From contig OY978098.1 of NCBI GenBank assembly GCA_963854735.1, positions 2,430,001 through 2,494,000 on the forward strand: DNA of 64,000 nt, in the 5' to 3' direction. This stretch comes from Marvania coccoides. Lineage: Eukaryota > Chlorophyta > Trebouxiophyceae > Chlorellales > Chlorellaceae. The notes under the pieces are model-generated. The model was not told the origin of the DNA. It worked only from the letters and a program-made list of their open reading frames with translations, and searched no databases. Made by a program: the position numbers and the translations under genes. Shown piece after piece: positions 20,201 to 31,139 of this stretch. How positions within the stretch are numbered: the stretch's first letter is position 1; each line of letters begins with the position of its first letter.

Positions 20201-21935
20201 TGCCTGGCACGCTCCAGCCCGATGTGCACGCGGTAATGCAGGTGCGACGGGACGTCCCCTTCTCGGGGGGGATCCAGGGTTGAGAACGCGAGGGTCAGCG
20301 CCTCGTGCAGGGCGTTCAGGCGGTAGGTGGAGGCGCGGGAGCCGTGCCGGCGGCCGCCCTGCACTGCGTCATCCGTCAGCATGGACGTGGCCTGTTCCAT
20401 GACAGAGGACAGCTGGATCCACGACTCTTGCGTGAGATTCAGCTTCTCCAGGAGCTGGAAGAGGTAGATGCCTGGGGCGGCAAACCCCCTGTCAGGCGTG
20501 ACCACCACCTGGGCGATCTCCTGTTCCAGCTTCTGCAGCAGCCGCCGCAGGGTGTGCAGATTGGTGGACAGGGCCAGCATGCTGGCGCCGTCACCTGACA
20601 GGCATGAGGAGAGTAAACAATTAAAAGTTTACTAAGAATGGAGATTGTTTGATAAAAAGCACAGCATCAATCTAAAGCAGCAGTTAGAATTGATCAAACA
20701 ATCACCAACTCACCTGTCTTTCCGTACTCGTCTGCCACGCCAAACCTGGCTCCATCTGCCCTCGACGCTGCCAGCTCCGCCGCTGTCCCCGCCTCCTCAA
20801 TGGCGCCAGCCAGGATGGCCGCAGGCAGGTCGAAGGACGCAGCATCCGAACAGATCCCCTGGAAGCACAAATATAGTTAGAAAGCAATTAGAAATCTTCT
20901 GTATGGAATAATATTTTTTCAACTCATTCATTCTTCCTCGACGTGTGGAAATGCAATGAAACTAACAGAAAATGCAACCACAATTTCCTGACCTCCACGT
21001 TGTGCGCCTCGTCGAAAATCAGCACCGCGTTGTCCCAGGTGATGCCCAGCCCGCCCCTCGTCTTCACATCCACCAGATAGTTGTACGGCATGAACACCAG
21101 CTCCGCTGTCGCCGCCATGTCGCGCGAAAGGTAATACGGACAGACCGTGCGCTGCTGGCCCAGCTTCCCCAGGTCCTCGATGTCCATTACGCTGGTGTTT
21201 GTGTCCGGATTTGCCTTCAAGTATCGCTCAACATTGTAGTGCCACTTGCAGCCGCGCTTCGACACAAGCGAGCGGCAGGCCTGGTTGGCGGCGCCTGCGG
21301 GCATCGCGGAGACCTCTGGGTTAAGGCAGCTCTGCTGCCGTGAGCCCAGCACCGCCACTCGAGGAGTGTAGGCGGTGGTCGACAGCTCCTTCATAACCTG
21401 CTTCAGCTGGCTGTGGGTGCGGGAGGAGTAGACGATGGTGGGCAGGTCGCCGCCCTGGGCAGCCCTCTCCGCGAGCAGCTGGGCGTAGTCTTCCTACGAG
21501 CAGCAATTGAAACAAAACAAAATGTATATCTATTCAAATAGCTTTGGGAAATTTCAATGGAAAAAACGAATGCTCTGCTTACCCGCAACTTCTGAACCAG
21601 CTCTCCCTTGGCATTGGGCTCCATCTTCACAGCCTCTGGCTTGTCCAGCACTTTTTTGCGCTGGGCCTCCCGCCACGCCAGGCTGGCACACAGCAGGCAC
21701 AGCGTCTTCCCGGTGCCAGTGGGGCTCTCCAGCAGCGCGTTCTTCTTGCCATCGAGGGCCTCGATCACCCGCGTCATGTAGTCCAGCTGGCATGGGTAGG
21801 CCTCATAAGGGAAGTCGACGTCGACTTCCCTGCCAAAAGAACAATTTAAAGGGATTCAGGCTCAGGGAATTAGATTCAGAGGGAGCAGGGAACAGAGGGG
21901 AATGCTTTAGCTTACCGCAGAGTGTAGCGGGGCAT
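17276..21935 (-). CDS. RTEL1: RTEL1-type DNA helicase (XPD family, Fe-S)
   Basis: Seven exons: 21916-21935, 21583-21829, 20993-21493, 20714-20858, 19189-20594, 18060-19115 and 17276-17932; 1343 aa. RTEL1 unwinds D-loops and T-loops and guards telomeres and recombination. Walker A is SPTGTGKT (Lys48). The Fe-S cysteines lie between residues 90 and 250 ([13 protein letters not shown], then CPYY), and the DEAH box is DEAHNVE (250-256). Motif VI is [13 protein letters not shown] low-complexity linker leads to a harmonin-N-like helical domain, which crosses the last intron (TELPA joined to [10 protein letters not shown]), and a C-terminal C4C4 RING. That full vertebrate/plant RTEL1 order separates it from XPD and FANCJ. 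The 20-nt first coding exon is supported by phase and by [18 protein letters not shown]. Confidence 0.93.
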
Positions 21936-22189
21936 GTTGGCGAGTAAAAGCGGTGCAGTTTGATCTTTCAATTCAAATTCTAGTCTGCCGCCATTGCAGC
22001 GAGCAGCTTGCGTGTGCTGCGCTGGAAACCTGCCTACTGCATCTTGCACGTCTGTATTAAAAAATAATAGTTAGATACTAATGAACCATGAATTTGAAAT
22101 CATCTAAACTTTTGCTGGCTTTGATGGCTCTCGACACTTGCACACGCATTCCTTTTAAATTTTTTCGCTTGTAAGCACGCAGGATTACA

Positions 22190-23116
22190 ATGCATAGTCT
22201 TCTCGGCGCGTCCTTGATGGCGCATCCCACTTCTCAACGAGGAGCTCTCCAATTTGAATCCCTTGTTGTTGCTGCCCCCGGCATTGTGCCTCGCGTCCGC
22301 CCCTCTCCATTCACGCCATCTTTATTCAAGTCTCGCATCGAACAGCCGCAATGCCCCAGGGAACCGTGCGCCAGCGGCCGAAGCTATGGCGTGTCGGTGC
22401 CTGTAACGCCACCCCCAGAGCCGCCCTTGCAGCAGGATCGCGTGGTGCCCTTTGCGCTGGCAGGCTTTGTTGGCATCACACTGTTCGTTTGGCGCCAGTG
22501 GAAGAACTCCAGCACAAGGAAACCGAGGATGAGCAGCGGCGGGCAGTCCCAATTCGACGCCGCGCTCGAGGTAAAGAAATAAAAATAAAAAAATAATACG
22601 TTTTCTTCACGGGTTTCTCTCGAATACAACAGCAGTGGCTGCCCTTGTACTGAAGAGTACAATAAACGTGTTTTGTTGAATATTAGAGTGTTTATTTTGC
22701 TGGTATTTCTTCAAACATGATTAATTAATGCTAATTTTCCCTCTCTTATTTGTGGTCAATCTCAGAGCTCCAATCCGCAGGACGGCCGTGAGTACCGCAT
22801 GGCCCTGGCCCGCACCCGCCAGGCTGTGGCAATTCACCGCGCCACTGGTTTTCTCAACTCCAACAACACCGCTAGGGCCATGGTGGAGCTGCGACGAGCG
22901 CTGCACGAGAACAGCGTGTGCCGCTCCCCGCTGCTGAACACCCAGATGGAGGCGGATCAGCTGCAGTCGTTGTACCGAGTGCATTTGGAGTATAACGGCC
23001 AGCCGGCAGACTTTGCAACGCTGCTGCAGCTGCGGACGATGCTGGACCTTGACTTTGACGTGGCTGAGCGGCTGGAGAGGGAGGTGATGGAGCAGGGGTC
23101 GGCATTCAGCATTTGA
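22190..23116 (+). CDS. Unrecognised plastid-type membrane protein
   Basis: Two phase-0 exons, 22190-22570 and 22766-23116, 243 aa. The N-terminal 60 residues are Ser/Pro/Arg-rich with almost no acidic residues, resembling a transit peptide. One hydrophobic span occurs at about 84-103 (VVPFALAGFVGITLFVW), followed by a basic patch. The second exon encodes a helical soluble domain beginning DGREYRMALARTRQAV and ending in an acidic helix (LDFDVAERLEREV). I do not recognise the family. Its divergent partner is RTEL1, 254 bp away. Confidence 0.7.
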
Positions 23117-23850
23117 CAGAGCTAGGAGAGAACCTGTAAACTTTATTACTCAACATATAATAGCGTAGATGCTTATTTACAGGCAAACAAAAGGGAGAAA
23201 AGAACGAATAAAGAGAGACGGGCAGGGCGCATAATTGAAGGCATAGCATAGAAAAGGGGCAAAAAGCACGACACATATATTTTTGGTTGAGAAATCAGAC
23301 ATATTCGTTTCGTTGACATTGGTATATTTTTCACATTATTGTGAGCATCGAGGCCTGCGTATGCACGAATGGAGGCAGGCGCACCTCGGCCTTGGCATGG
23401 GAAAGAATTCAAAGAAGAAAGATTTCAAAGCAAAACAAATGAGGCGCAGAGCCAATCTACTGATGAGTCCGCAGGCTCGTGTAAGCTATGAAAACCAGGA
23501 AGAATGAAGGGGCGAGACATAATCATCGCCATTTTAATTCAGAAGGGGTGCTGTGAGCGAAGGTCATACCTGTTTTCAAGTTAACTAACTGAATAGAAAA
23601 AGAGAAATTCGAAAATGAACACGAGGTGCGCAGTGAGCCAGTGAGGTGAGCCATGCCAAGGCTAAGAATCGGAAGAAAGAAAGGTAAATATTATGAATTC
23701 AAAAGCAAGAAGCAAGAGAGTAAGTTTAAAGGGTTATTTTCCACAACAAAAAGAATAGTGTGTATTGGTTGAAATTATATCTGGGCAGGCCAGCTTCTAA
23801 TCCAGCGGAGCTGTTGTTAACTCGCGAAGAAACCATTCGTACTCAGCTGT
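23117..23850. other. Convergent 3' spacer
   Basis: 734 bp between the stop codons of the unknown membrane protein and the first LDH copy. It is A-rich, with only short ORFs. A TGTAA pentamer occurs 19 bases after the + strand stop (23135-23139), the usual chlorophyte poly(A) signal, but this is weak evidence. Confidence 0.45.
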
Positions 23851-25183
23851 TCAAGCCGCCACCTTGGGCGGGGTGAACACCACCTTGGGCGGGGTGTACA
23901 CCACCTCGTTCGCCAGCGCGTGCCCCAGTGCTGCATGCTGCAGGTTGGTCACCGTGGTGTCGACGATGTTGGCCAAGGCTTCATGGGTCAGGAACGCGAC
24001 GTGGGGAGTGACCATCACGTTGGGAAGTGTCTTAAGATTCGCGAACTCCTGTTGAAAACAAGCAGAAACGTGAGAAATACCGCGCATCTGAGAAAGAGAA
24101 ACTGTGTCGCTAAATAACCGTTTATTGCAAGGCATCTTACCTTGTCCCAGATCTTCATGCGCTCCTTGGAGGACAGCCGCGTCAGGTCTTCAAAGAACAG
24201 GCTTTCCTCCTTTTCGTACACATCGAGTGCAACCCCGCCCAGATGCCCCGCCTGCAGCGTCTCCACCAGCGCCTTGGTGTCAATGAGACCCCCACGAGAC
24301 ACGTTGATGAGGATGGCGTGAGGCTTCATGATCGCCAGCCTCTCAGCGTTGATGATGTGGTAAGTGGCAGACATCAGCGGCGTGTGCAGCGAAACAACGT
24401 CGCTCTCCCTCAGCAGCTCCTCCAGCTCCACGTAGATGGCGCCGGCCTCAATGACCTCTTGGCTCTGGTAGACGTCGTAGGCGAGGATCTTCCCGCCGAA
24501 GCCCTTGAGCAGCTTGATGAATTCAAGGCCGATTTTGCCCGTCCCCACAACCCCGAAGGTTTTGCCACTCATCTGCCATCCCACGATGCCGTTCATGGCG
24601 TAGTTGCCGATCTGCACGCGCTGCACGGCGCTGTGGAGGTTGCGCGCCGCAGCCATCATCAGCGTGAGTGCCATTTCGGCAACAGAGCGAGGGGAGTAGG
24701 AGGGCACGCGCATGACGCGAATGCCGTGCTTGGCCGCAGCAGCCATGTCCACGCGATCGTACCTACATATCCCACACGCATATGATTAACAAATATTCCA
24801 GTAAAGAAAATGAAATAATACATCGTCAAAAGTGTAAATTTCAACAAATAAATAAACAAACAATCTCACCCGGCGCAGCGCATGGCGATGTATTTGACGC
24901 CCCTCGCGGCCAGCACCTCGATGACCTTGGCGCTGCAGTCATCATTCACGAACAGGCAGATGGCGTCCATGCCGTGCGCCAGCTCCGCGGTGTCAACGTC
25001 CAACCGCGCCTCGAGGAAGCGGACGTCGGTAAAAATGTCCATAGGGTCCTCCATGAAGTCCATGACGTACTCGCTGGCACCGTAGACGGCCACCTTGAAG
25101 GGGATCTTGGCCGCCTGGTCGATGCTCGAGCTGGAGGCCGCCCGCGAGCGGATGCGGACGGAGTTGGCGCGGCTGGCTGGCAT
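23851..25183 (-). CDS. LDH: D-lactate dehydrogenase, tandem copy A
   Basis: Exons 24870-25183, 24141-24762 and 23851-24048; 377 aa from the ATG at 25183. NAD-dependent D-2-hydroxyacid dehydrogenase of the LdhA type, reducing pyruvate to D-lactate during fermentation. It has the Rossmann motif GVVGTGKIG, the catalytic Arg in INVSRGG, the Glu in the LdhA-like DVYEKEESLFFEDL, and His in TPHVAFLTHEAL. The C-terminus carries a seven-residue tandem duplication (VVYTPPK / VVFTPPK). A C-tract ending in cag lies just upstream of the ATG, and the frame stays open across it, so a short upstream coding exon like that of copy B is likely but not located. The middle exon is almost identical to copy B. Confidence 0.9.
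24141..24356 (-). repeat. Tract identical to 26416-26631 (LDH paralogues)
   Basis: These 216 bases of the middle LDH exon appear identical, synonymous sites included, to 26416-26631. The following part of the same exon alternates between changed and near-identical stretches, and the flanking introns and first exons differ clearly. Confidence 0.8.
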
Positions 25184-26129
25184 TTGGCTCGCTGTTGGGG
25201 CTGTGACTGCGCAGTTGACGGGGGAGGGAGGGGGAGAAGGGGTCAGATATGGCGATCGATGTGCAAATGCAGCGAAAGAAAGAGAAAAGAGGGAAGAGGG
25301 GCTAGAAGCAAGCGCCCCGAAGGACCCTCAAGACATTTATACCCAATTGAAAGCGCTCTCCCCCGAAGCGCATTGAAACAGCATGCCATTGAACACGGTT
25401 ATTCACACCCCTCCAATGCAGAGGGGGTGATATCCAAAGGGCGATGTCCCACAATATGCCACTTTTGGTTCGATCATGCAATGGACAGAATGAAAAGTTG
25501 GCCACTCAACGGGGCGCTAGCGTGCCTTTTAAACATGAAATCGAGTATGTAGGCCACACGTGGTGCGCTCACCTGCTCTTGTCGATCTTCTGTGCGGCGG
25601 CAGTAGCACTGAGAGGTTCCTCAAGCAACGAGAATAAACCAATGGAGCTCGGCTCGTTTTCACACCCAGGGGAGCTTGCATACCAACACAACGCCGAAAA
25701 CAAAATAGGGTTTAGCTCAATGCGGCGCAACGGATGCAGAAGAGAGCGGTCAACATTTGCAGGCATTGCGTGATGAGGGACTTAACGCGCGCTGCGAGGC
25801 GACGCATAATTATAGGGGCCTCACGCCATAGGGGGTCACTTTAAATTGTAAACGAACAGATGGAAACTAGTATTACACGGGAAATCCAGTTATGTACAGC
25901 AGAGGTCGAAGCGATGGCCTGGTCAGGAGGGCCTCTTTTGCAGCCGTCGACAGCTGCTAAAAAATAAAACGACTGCCGTCAAGAGGGAGAATTTGTAACA
26001 CGAGTGATGAATGTATTAGTTCAAGATGGAAACCGTGGTGAATTTGAGGGCTTGTAGGTCACGCACAATGTTCATTCAAAAAAAAAAAAAAAAAAAAAAA
26101 AGGGTGGGAAGAAATGCCCAGGCAACCAA
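25184..26129. other. Spacer between the two LDH copies
   Basis: 946 bp holding the promoter of copy A and the 3' end of copy B. It includes an A run of about 24 bases near 26078-26101. A 65-codon minus-strand ORF (25569-25766) ends at a good splice donor, but its phase does not fit the LDH reading frame, so it is not annotated as coding. Confidence 0.45.
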
Positions 26130-27596
26130 CTAATTCCGCGGCTTCACCTCGTTGTCCAACCCCTGCCCGAGTGCCGCTCGCTTTAGATTCTCAACTGTCG
26201 TGTCGGCGATATTGCCCAAGGCTTCATGCGTCAGAAACGCGGTGTGTGGAGTCACAATGCAGTTGGGCAGTGTTTTAAGGTTCGCAAACTCCTTCAAGAA
26301 AACAAAAAAAGTAAGAAAAAGGTGAGCAAGCTGAATGACGCAGTGCTAGAACAATGTCGTAAACAGTATTATAAGCAACCTCAGTCTCCCAAAAAAAAAC
26401 AAAAAAAATCCTCACCTTGTCCCAGATCTTCATGCGCTCCTTGGAGGACAGCCGCGTCAGGTCTTCAAAGAACAGGCTTTCCTCCTTTTCGTACACATCG
26501 AGTGCAACCCCGCCCAGATGCCCCGCCTGCAGCGTCTCCACCAGCGCCTTGGTGTCAATGAGACCCCCACGAGACACGTTGATGAGGATGGCGTGAGGCT
26601 TCATGATCGCCAGCCTCTCAGCGTTGATGATATGGTGAGTAGATGGTAGCAGCGGCGTGTGCAGCGAAACAACGTCGCTCTCCCTCAGCAGCTCCTCCAG
26701 CTCCACGTAGATGGCGCCGGCCTCCTTGGCTTCCTCGGATGGGTACACATCGTAGGCCAGCACCCTTCCGCCGAAGCCCTTGAGCAGCTTGATGAATTCA
26801 AGGCCGATTTTGCCCGTCCCCACAACCCCGAAGGTTTTGCCGCTCATCTGCCATCCCACGATGCCGTTCATGGAATAGTTGCCGATCTGCACGCGCTGCA
26901 CGGCGCTGTGGAGGTTGCGCGCCGCAGCCATCATCAGCGTCAGCGCCATTTCGGCAACCGAGCAGGGAGAATAAGAAGGCACGCGCATGACGCGAATGCC
27001 GTGCTTGGCCGCAGCAGCAAGGTCCACCCGGTCGTAACTACATATATATATTAAAGGCCGTATTAAAAAATAAATCCATTTCCAAATGTGATTAAATTCG
27101 TTTCCTTTTCCAACCATTCTTACCCAGCGCAGCGCATAGCGATGTACTTCACCCCGTTCTTAGCCAGCACCTCGATGACCTTGTCGCTGCAGTCGTCGTT
27201 CACAAACAAACAGACGGCATCGGTGTTGTGAGCGAGCTCTGCGGTGTCGGGGTCCAGCCGAGCCTCCAAGAACCTGACGTCGGAAAAAACGTCCATGGGC
27301 TCCTCCATAAAGTCCATGACGTACTCACTGGACCCATAAATGACCACCTTGAAGGGGATTTTGGAGGCAGCGTCGATGCTGGTGAGCGATGATGATCGGG
27401 AACGCATGCGGACGACTGAGCCGGTGCGGTGCATGGGCGTTGCTGAAGCGGGTCCTGTGGTGAGAAAAAGGCTCAGCTTTGTTTGAGTGAAGTGGCCTTG
27501 GAATTGGAGGTTTAAGTTGTATATTCAAACAATAATAATACGGTCTGGATCAACAAAAATAATTGAGCACCTACCAAAGTGATTTGATCTCAACAT
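26130..27596 (-). CDS. LDH: D-lactate dehydrogenase, tandem copy B
   Basis: Four exons: 27575-27596, 27124-27454, 26416-27037 and 26130-26291; 378 aa. Same enzyme type as copy A, with GVVGTGKIG, NVSRGG, EKEESLFFED and TPHTAFLT all kept, so both copies look functional. The 22-nt first exon (MLRSNHF plus one base) joins in phase to an exon with a strong cag acceptor at 27455; this explains why the frame is open upstream of the internal ATG at 27434. The N-terminal 45 residues are basic and Ser-rich, possibly an organelle signal. The C-terminus lacks the TPPKV duplication of copy A. Introns differ from copy A while the middle exon does not. Confidence 0.9.
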
Positions 27597-28174
27597 TAAA
27601 ATTCAAGCCCCTCGAGGACTTCAAGCCTGCTATTTGTTTTTTTGAGGTTTTTGCACAATTGCGAATTAAAATGAAATAGAAAATAGCTAACGAGAGAGAA
27701 CATCTTTAGAAAATAAAGTGGGCACAATAACCGTGCACGCCATTCCCCTCCCGAGAGCGCTAATAAGGTGCAAGAAAAATAGCTATAAATCCCCGCATTA
27801 GTCCATTTCAAAATGGAGGTGCTAATCCCTTCACAAATTTACAACTGCACGATCAGATCAATCTGTGAGCCTGAAAAAAAAACTGTTTACCTTGATTAAA
27901 GTACCTACGTATCTGAACTGCTGTTTATTTTTTTTTAATACCTGGTTTGCGTGTTTGTGGACCACAGAGAACACTTTTGTTTATTGAACACCTCTACACC
28001 CAGATAAATCTCCCACCCGCAGCATTCAGCACCAAAGAAATAGCAAACGAATACGAAATTCATTCACGGAATCATTTACATTGCAGAGTCATTATTATTT
28101 GTTATATCTCTAAGCATACACAAAATGGCGTCTTCGTCATATCTACGTCTCTCTCGCCCAAACAAGCCAACATA
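27597..28174. other. Spacer: LDH copy B promoter and SDHC 3' end
   Basis: 578 bp, strongly AT-rich. It contains only short unsupported ORFs and T/A runs. Both neighbours are on the minus strand. Confidence 0.45.
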
Positions 28175-28867
28175 TCAAATGCTGAACACAGCGAGCGCCG
28201 CCGCAACTCCTACCCCGCCCAGGATCACCGCCTTGCTGCTGGCCTCCACCGCAGGCAGCTCCAGCGGGCTCTTTTTGTCCACCATGTTTCCGTACCTGTA
28301 GTGATCCCAGTACATATGCCTCAGCCCTGCCAAGTAGTGGTACACCAGCGGGAACGACACCACAAACTTGGCGGGCATCACCAGGTAGGGGAAGGCGTCC
28401 TTTGCAGAGGCGATAGTGGCCGCCAAGTCGGCGTATTGCGGGACCAGTGCTAGAGCCGCTGCCAGGCCGAAACCGCCAGACAGCATGACCCCTGTAACGC
28501 GGTTGGCGATGGAGGAGGTTGCTCCGATGGGAAACTTGTAGTGCATGGCCTTGTAATCGATCTCAAAGACGTGGGGCGACAGCGGGCGCTTTGCCACCAG
28601 GTCCAGGTGGTTCTTGGGGGTGCCCAGGAAGTCGGTGCCGGGGTGGTAGGGAGATTCCTTGCCCCAGTACTCCGGAACACCGCCGTATGTCCTGCGAACA
28701 GATGAAAAATCGAGTGAGAAAAAAAAACGAAAGGATGATTGGAACGGGGAGAGGCCTGGGACGCACCGGAGTTGCTGCAGAGCTACTCCAGACGCAGCTA
28801 GTTCATTTCCAAAGAGTGATGCTGCCGGTAGGTTGCTGAGGAGGCGCAAACCTTGTGCGCGCGACAT
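28175..28867 (-). CDS. SDH3: Succinate dehydrogenase cytochrome b subunit (SDHC/SDH3)
   Basis: Two exons, 28767-28867 and 28175-28691, 205 aa. Membrane anchor of mitochondrial complex II that helps bind haem b and ubiquinone. The first exon is an Ala/Leu/Arg presequence. The family signature RPLSPHVFEIDYKAMHYKFP is followed by a Ser/Arg motif (SSIANRVTG) at the quinone site, three hydrophobic spans, and the haem-ligand region YHYLAGLRHMYWDH. The 60 residues before the signature (TYGGVPEYWGKESPYHP) are an extra, algal-type N-terminal extension relative to bacterial SdhC. Divergent from OLA1 over 397 bp. Confidence 0.9.
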   Translation of the reverse strand: MSRAQGLRLLSNLPAASLFGNELAASGVALQQLRCVPGLSPFQSSFRFFFSLDFSSVRRTYGGVPEYWGKESPYHPGTDFLGTPKNHLDLVAKRPLSPHVFEIDYKAMHYKFPIGATSSIANRVTGVMLSGGFGLAAALALVPQYADLAATIASAKDAFPYLVMPAKFVVSFPLVYHYLAGLRHMYWDHYRYGNMVDKKSPLELPAVEASSKAVILGGVGVAAALAVFSI

Positions 28868-29264
28868 GGCACAAAGTTTGATCCCAAATACAAGTCAACC
28901 GAATGTGGTTTCAAGCCGGTGCCACTTCGCTCGACCCACAACGCCGAAATGAAATGTATGGGTATATTTTAATCCGTCTTTGGCGGATTAAATTAATATT
29001 ATTAATTTTCCTCGTGCTGCGAACGTGCTGACGGCCTGCGGCTGCCAAAAACTTCCTGCACAAGCGCCGATGCAAACTCTGGGCATCATAATATCACCAC
29101 ATTCACCTGTGAAGCGCAGATCACAGAGCGGAGGCCGGAAATCCTTTGAAAGTTCAATCAAACATCCAACAACAAAAACAACTTTTCCCTCTGATTTTTC
29201 TTCTGTATTTTCCCTCAAGATCTATACCACGCTCGCTTAAATCACTTTACCAGCAACAGCCACA
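28868..29264. promoter_or_regulatory. Divergent promoter region, SDHC / OLA1
   Basis: 397-bp AT-rich spacer between two outward-facing genes. The bases before the OLA1 ATG (cagccacaATG) fit a good initiation context. No factor site is claimed. Confidence 0.45.
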
Positions 29265-30739
29265 ATGCCGCCCAAGAAGAAGGAAGAAGTCAAGACCAAG
29301 CCTCTGTTGGGTCGCTTCAAGAGCAACCTGAAGGTGCAGAAGCCTGATTAACGCCCCAAATGTTCATATCGTCCAAGTGTGCATCCCCCTAACCTACCCC
29401 CTGCCCCCGAAATTCGCGCAGGTCGGCATCGTGGGCCTCCCCAACGTCGGCAAGTCTACCCTCTTCAACACCCTCACCAAGATGGGCATCCCAGCAGAGA
29501 ACTTCCCCTTCTGCACCATCGACCCCAACAACGTACGCATTCTTGCTCAATTCAAGAATTTCCTTTCATTTTTGGGGTGTCGAAATTGACTTTTTTTTTC
29601 CTCCCTTCTTCCTTCCTGCAGGCCCGTGTCAACATCCCCGACGAGCGCTTCAAGTGGCTGTGCGACCTGTACAAGCCCAAGAGCGAGGTTCCCGCGTTCC
29701 TCGAGATCTGCGACATTGCTGGGTTGGTGAAGGGCGCTGCCAACGGGGAGGGGCTGGGCAACGCCTTCCTGTCGCACATCTCGGCGGTGGACGGCATCTT
29801 CCACGTGTGCCGCGGGTTTGAGGACACCGACATCGTGCACGTCGAGGACCGCATCGACCCCGTGGAGGGTAAGAACGTTTACAGCTGACATGGTCCATTT
29901 CCAGCCATTTTTGGCTCAAATTATCACTTTAAACTTGGCTTTATACCTTGTTTCTCTGCGTTCACCCTTGAATGTCTATCTCTACAGATTTGGACATCAT
30001 CCACGCGGAGCTGCGGGCCAAGGACATTGAGCGGTGTCAGGCGGCCCTGGAGGCCCTCAAGAAGCTGCTCCCCCGCGGCCCGCTCAAGAAGGAGCAGAAG
30101 GAGGACATGGAGGCGGGGCAGAAGGTGCTGGCGTGGCTGGAGGAGGGCAAGGACGTGCGGTTTGGCGACTGGACCACCCGTGAGATCGAGTGGCTCAACG
30201 AGGTGCAGTTCCTCTCCGCCAAGCCCGTGGTGTACCTGGTCAACCTCAGCGAGCGCGACTACATCCGCAAGAAGAACAAGTGGCTGCCTAAGATCTTCGA
30301 GTGGGTGCAGGCCCACGGCAAGGACCCCATCATCCCCTTCTCGGGCGCGCTCGAGGCCAAGCTGTTCGACATGCCGGCGGACGAGAAGGCGGCGTACTGC
30401 AAGGAGCACGAGGCGCCGAGCGCGCTGCCCAAGATCATCGTGGCGGGCTTCAAGGCGGTGCACCTAATATATTTCTTCACGGCTGGGCACGGTGAGGTCA
30501 AGTGCTGGCAGATTCGGAAAGGGGCAAAGGCACCGCAGGCGGCGGGCGCCATTCATACGGACTTTGAACGAGGGTTCATCTGTGCGGAGGTCATGCACTA
30601 CGATGAGCTGAAGGAGCTGGGGACTGAAAACGCGGTGAAGGCGGCGGGCAAGTACCGCCAGGAGGGCAAGCTGTACGAGGTGCTGGATGGAGATGTGATT
30701 TTCTTCAAGTTCAATGTGACCAGCATCGGAAAGAAATGA
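29265..30739 (+). CDS. OLA1: Obg-like ATPase 1 (YchF/OLA1)
   Basis: Four exons: 29265-29333, 29422-29532, 29622-29868 and 29988-30739; 392 aa. A translation-associated P-loop NTPase of the TRAFAC class that prefers ATP. The P-loop is GLPNVGKST (28-36), G3 is [19 protein letters not shown], and the G4 position reads NLSERD rather than NKxD, the change that gives this family its ATP preference. The central coiled-coil insertion and the C-terminal TGS domain ([18 protein letters not shown]) are complete. Length matches plant and animal OLA1. A TGTAA occurs 60 bases after the stop (30799-30803). Confidence 0.97.
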
Positions 30740-31139
30740 GTTTCTGGGTGACTAGAGGCGTTTGGGGTGTGAAGGTTTTTATTTGCGGTGGAACTGCTTG
30801 TAAAATAAAGAGGCAATTGGCACCCATGCGCTTCGTTGAAGCATCTGGTTGGGGTGTGACTGTGGGCATGTATTGATGCAGAGTAGGAATGCCAGCGTGC
30901 ATGTTTTGGGGGGAGGGCTCCCTCGCCGCAGGTCAACCCAAAGTTTGACCAAGCAATCTTCTCACAACTCTGGGCAATAAAATTTCAAAAACGCATTTAT
31001 AAAATTATAAATAACGTCTTCTTTCTGTCTCAGAAGTGGTGGGCATCCACACGCAGCTTTCACTTCAAAACAAATTCTCATCAACCAATATTTTGAGACT
31101 ACTTGAACTAAACACAGCACGTTCACGAGCCCTCTCAAG
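30740..31139. other. Tandem spacer, OLA1 to glycosyltransferase
   Basis: 400 bp with the OLA1 3' UTR followed by the promoter of the next gene. The half nearest the glycosyltransferase is AT-rich. Nothing else recognised. Confidence 0.45.

Noticed and set aside
25569..25766. 65-codon ORF with good splice donor as LDH copy A first exon
   Set aside because: The donor leaves two bases over, while the LDH acceptor needs one, so the frame would break.
26078..26101. A run as the poly(A) tail of a retroposed LDH copy
   Set aside because: The A run is on the plus strand while the gene is on the minus, and copy B has introns, so it is not retroposed.
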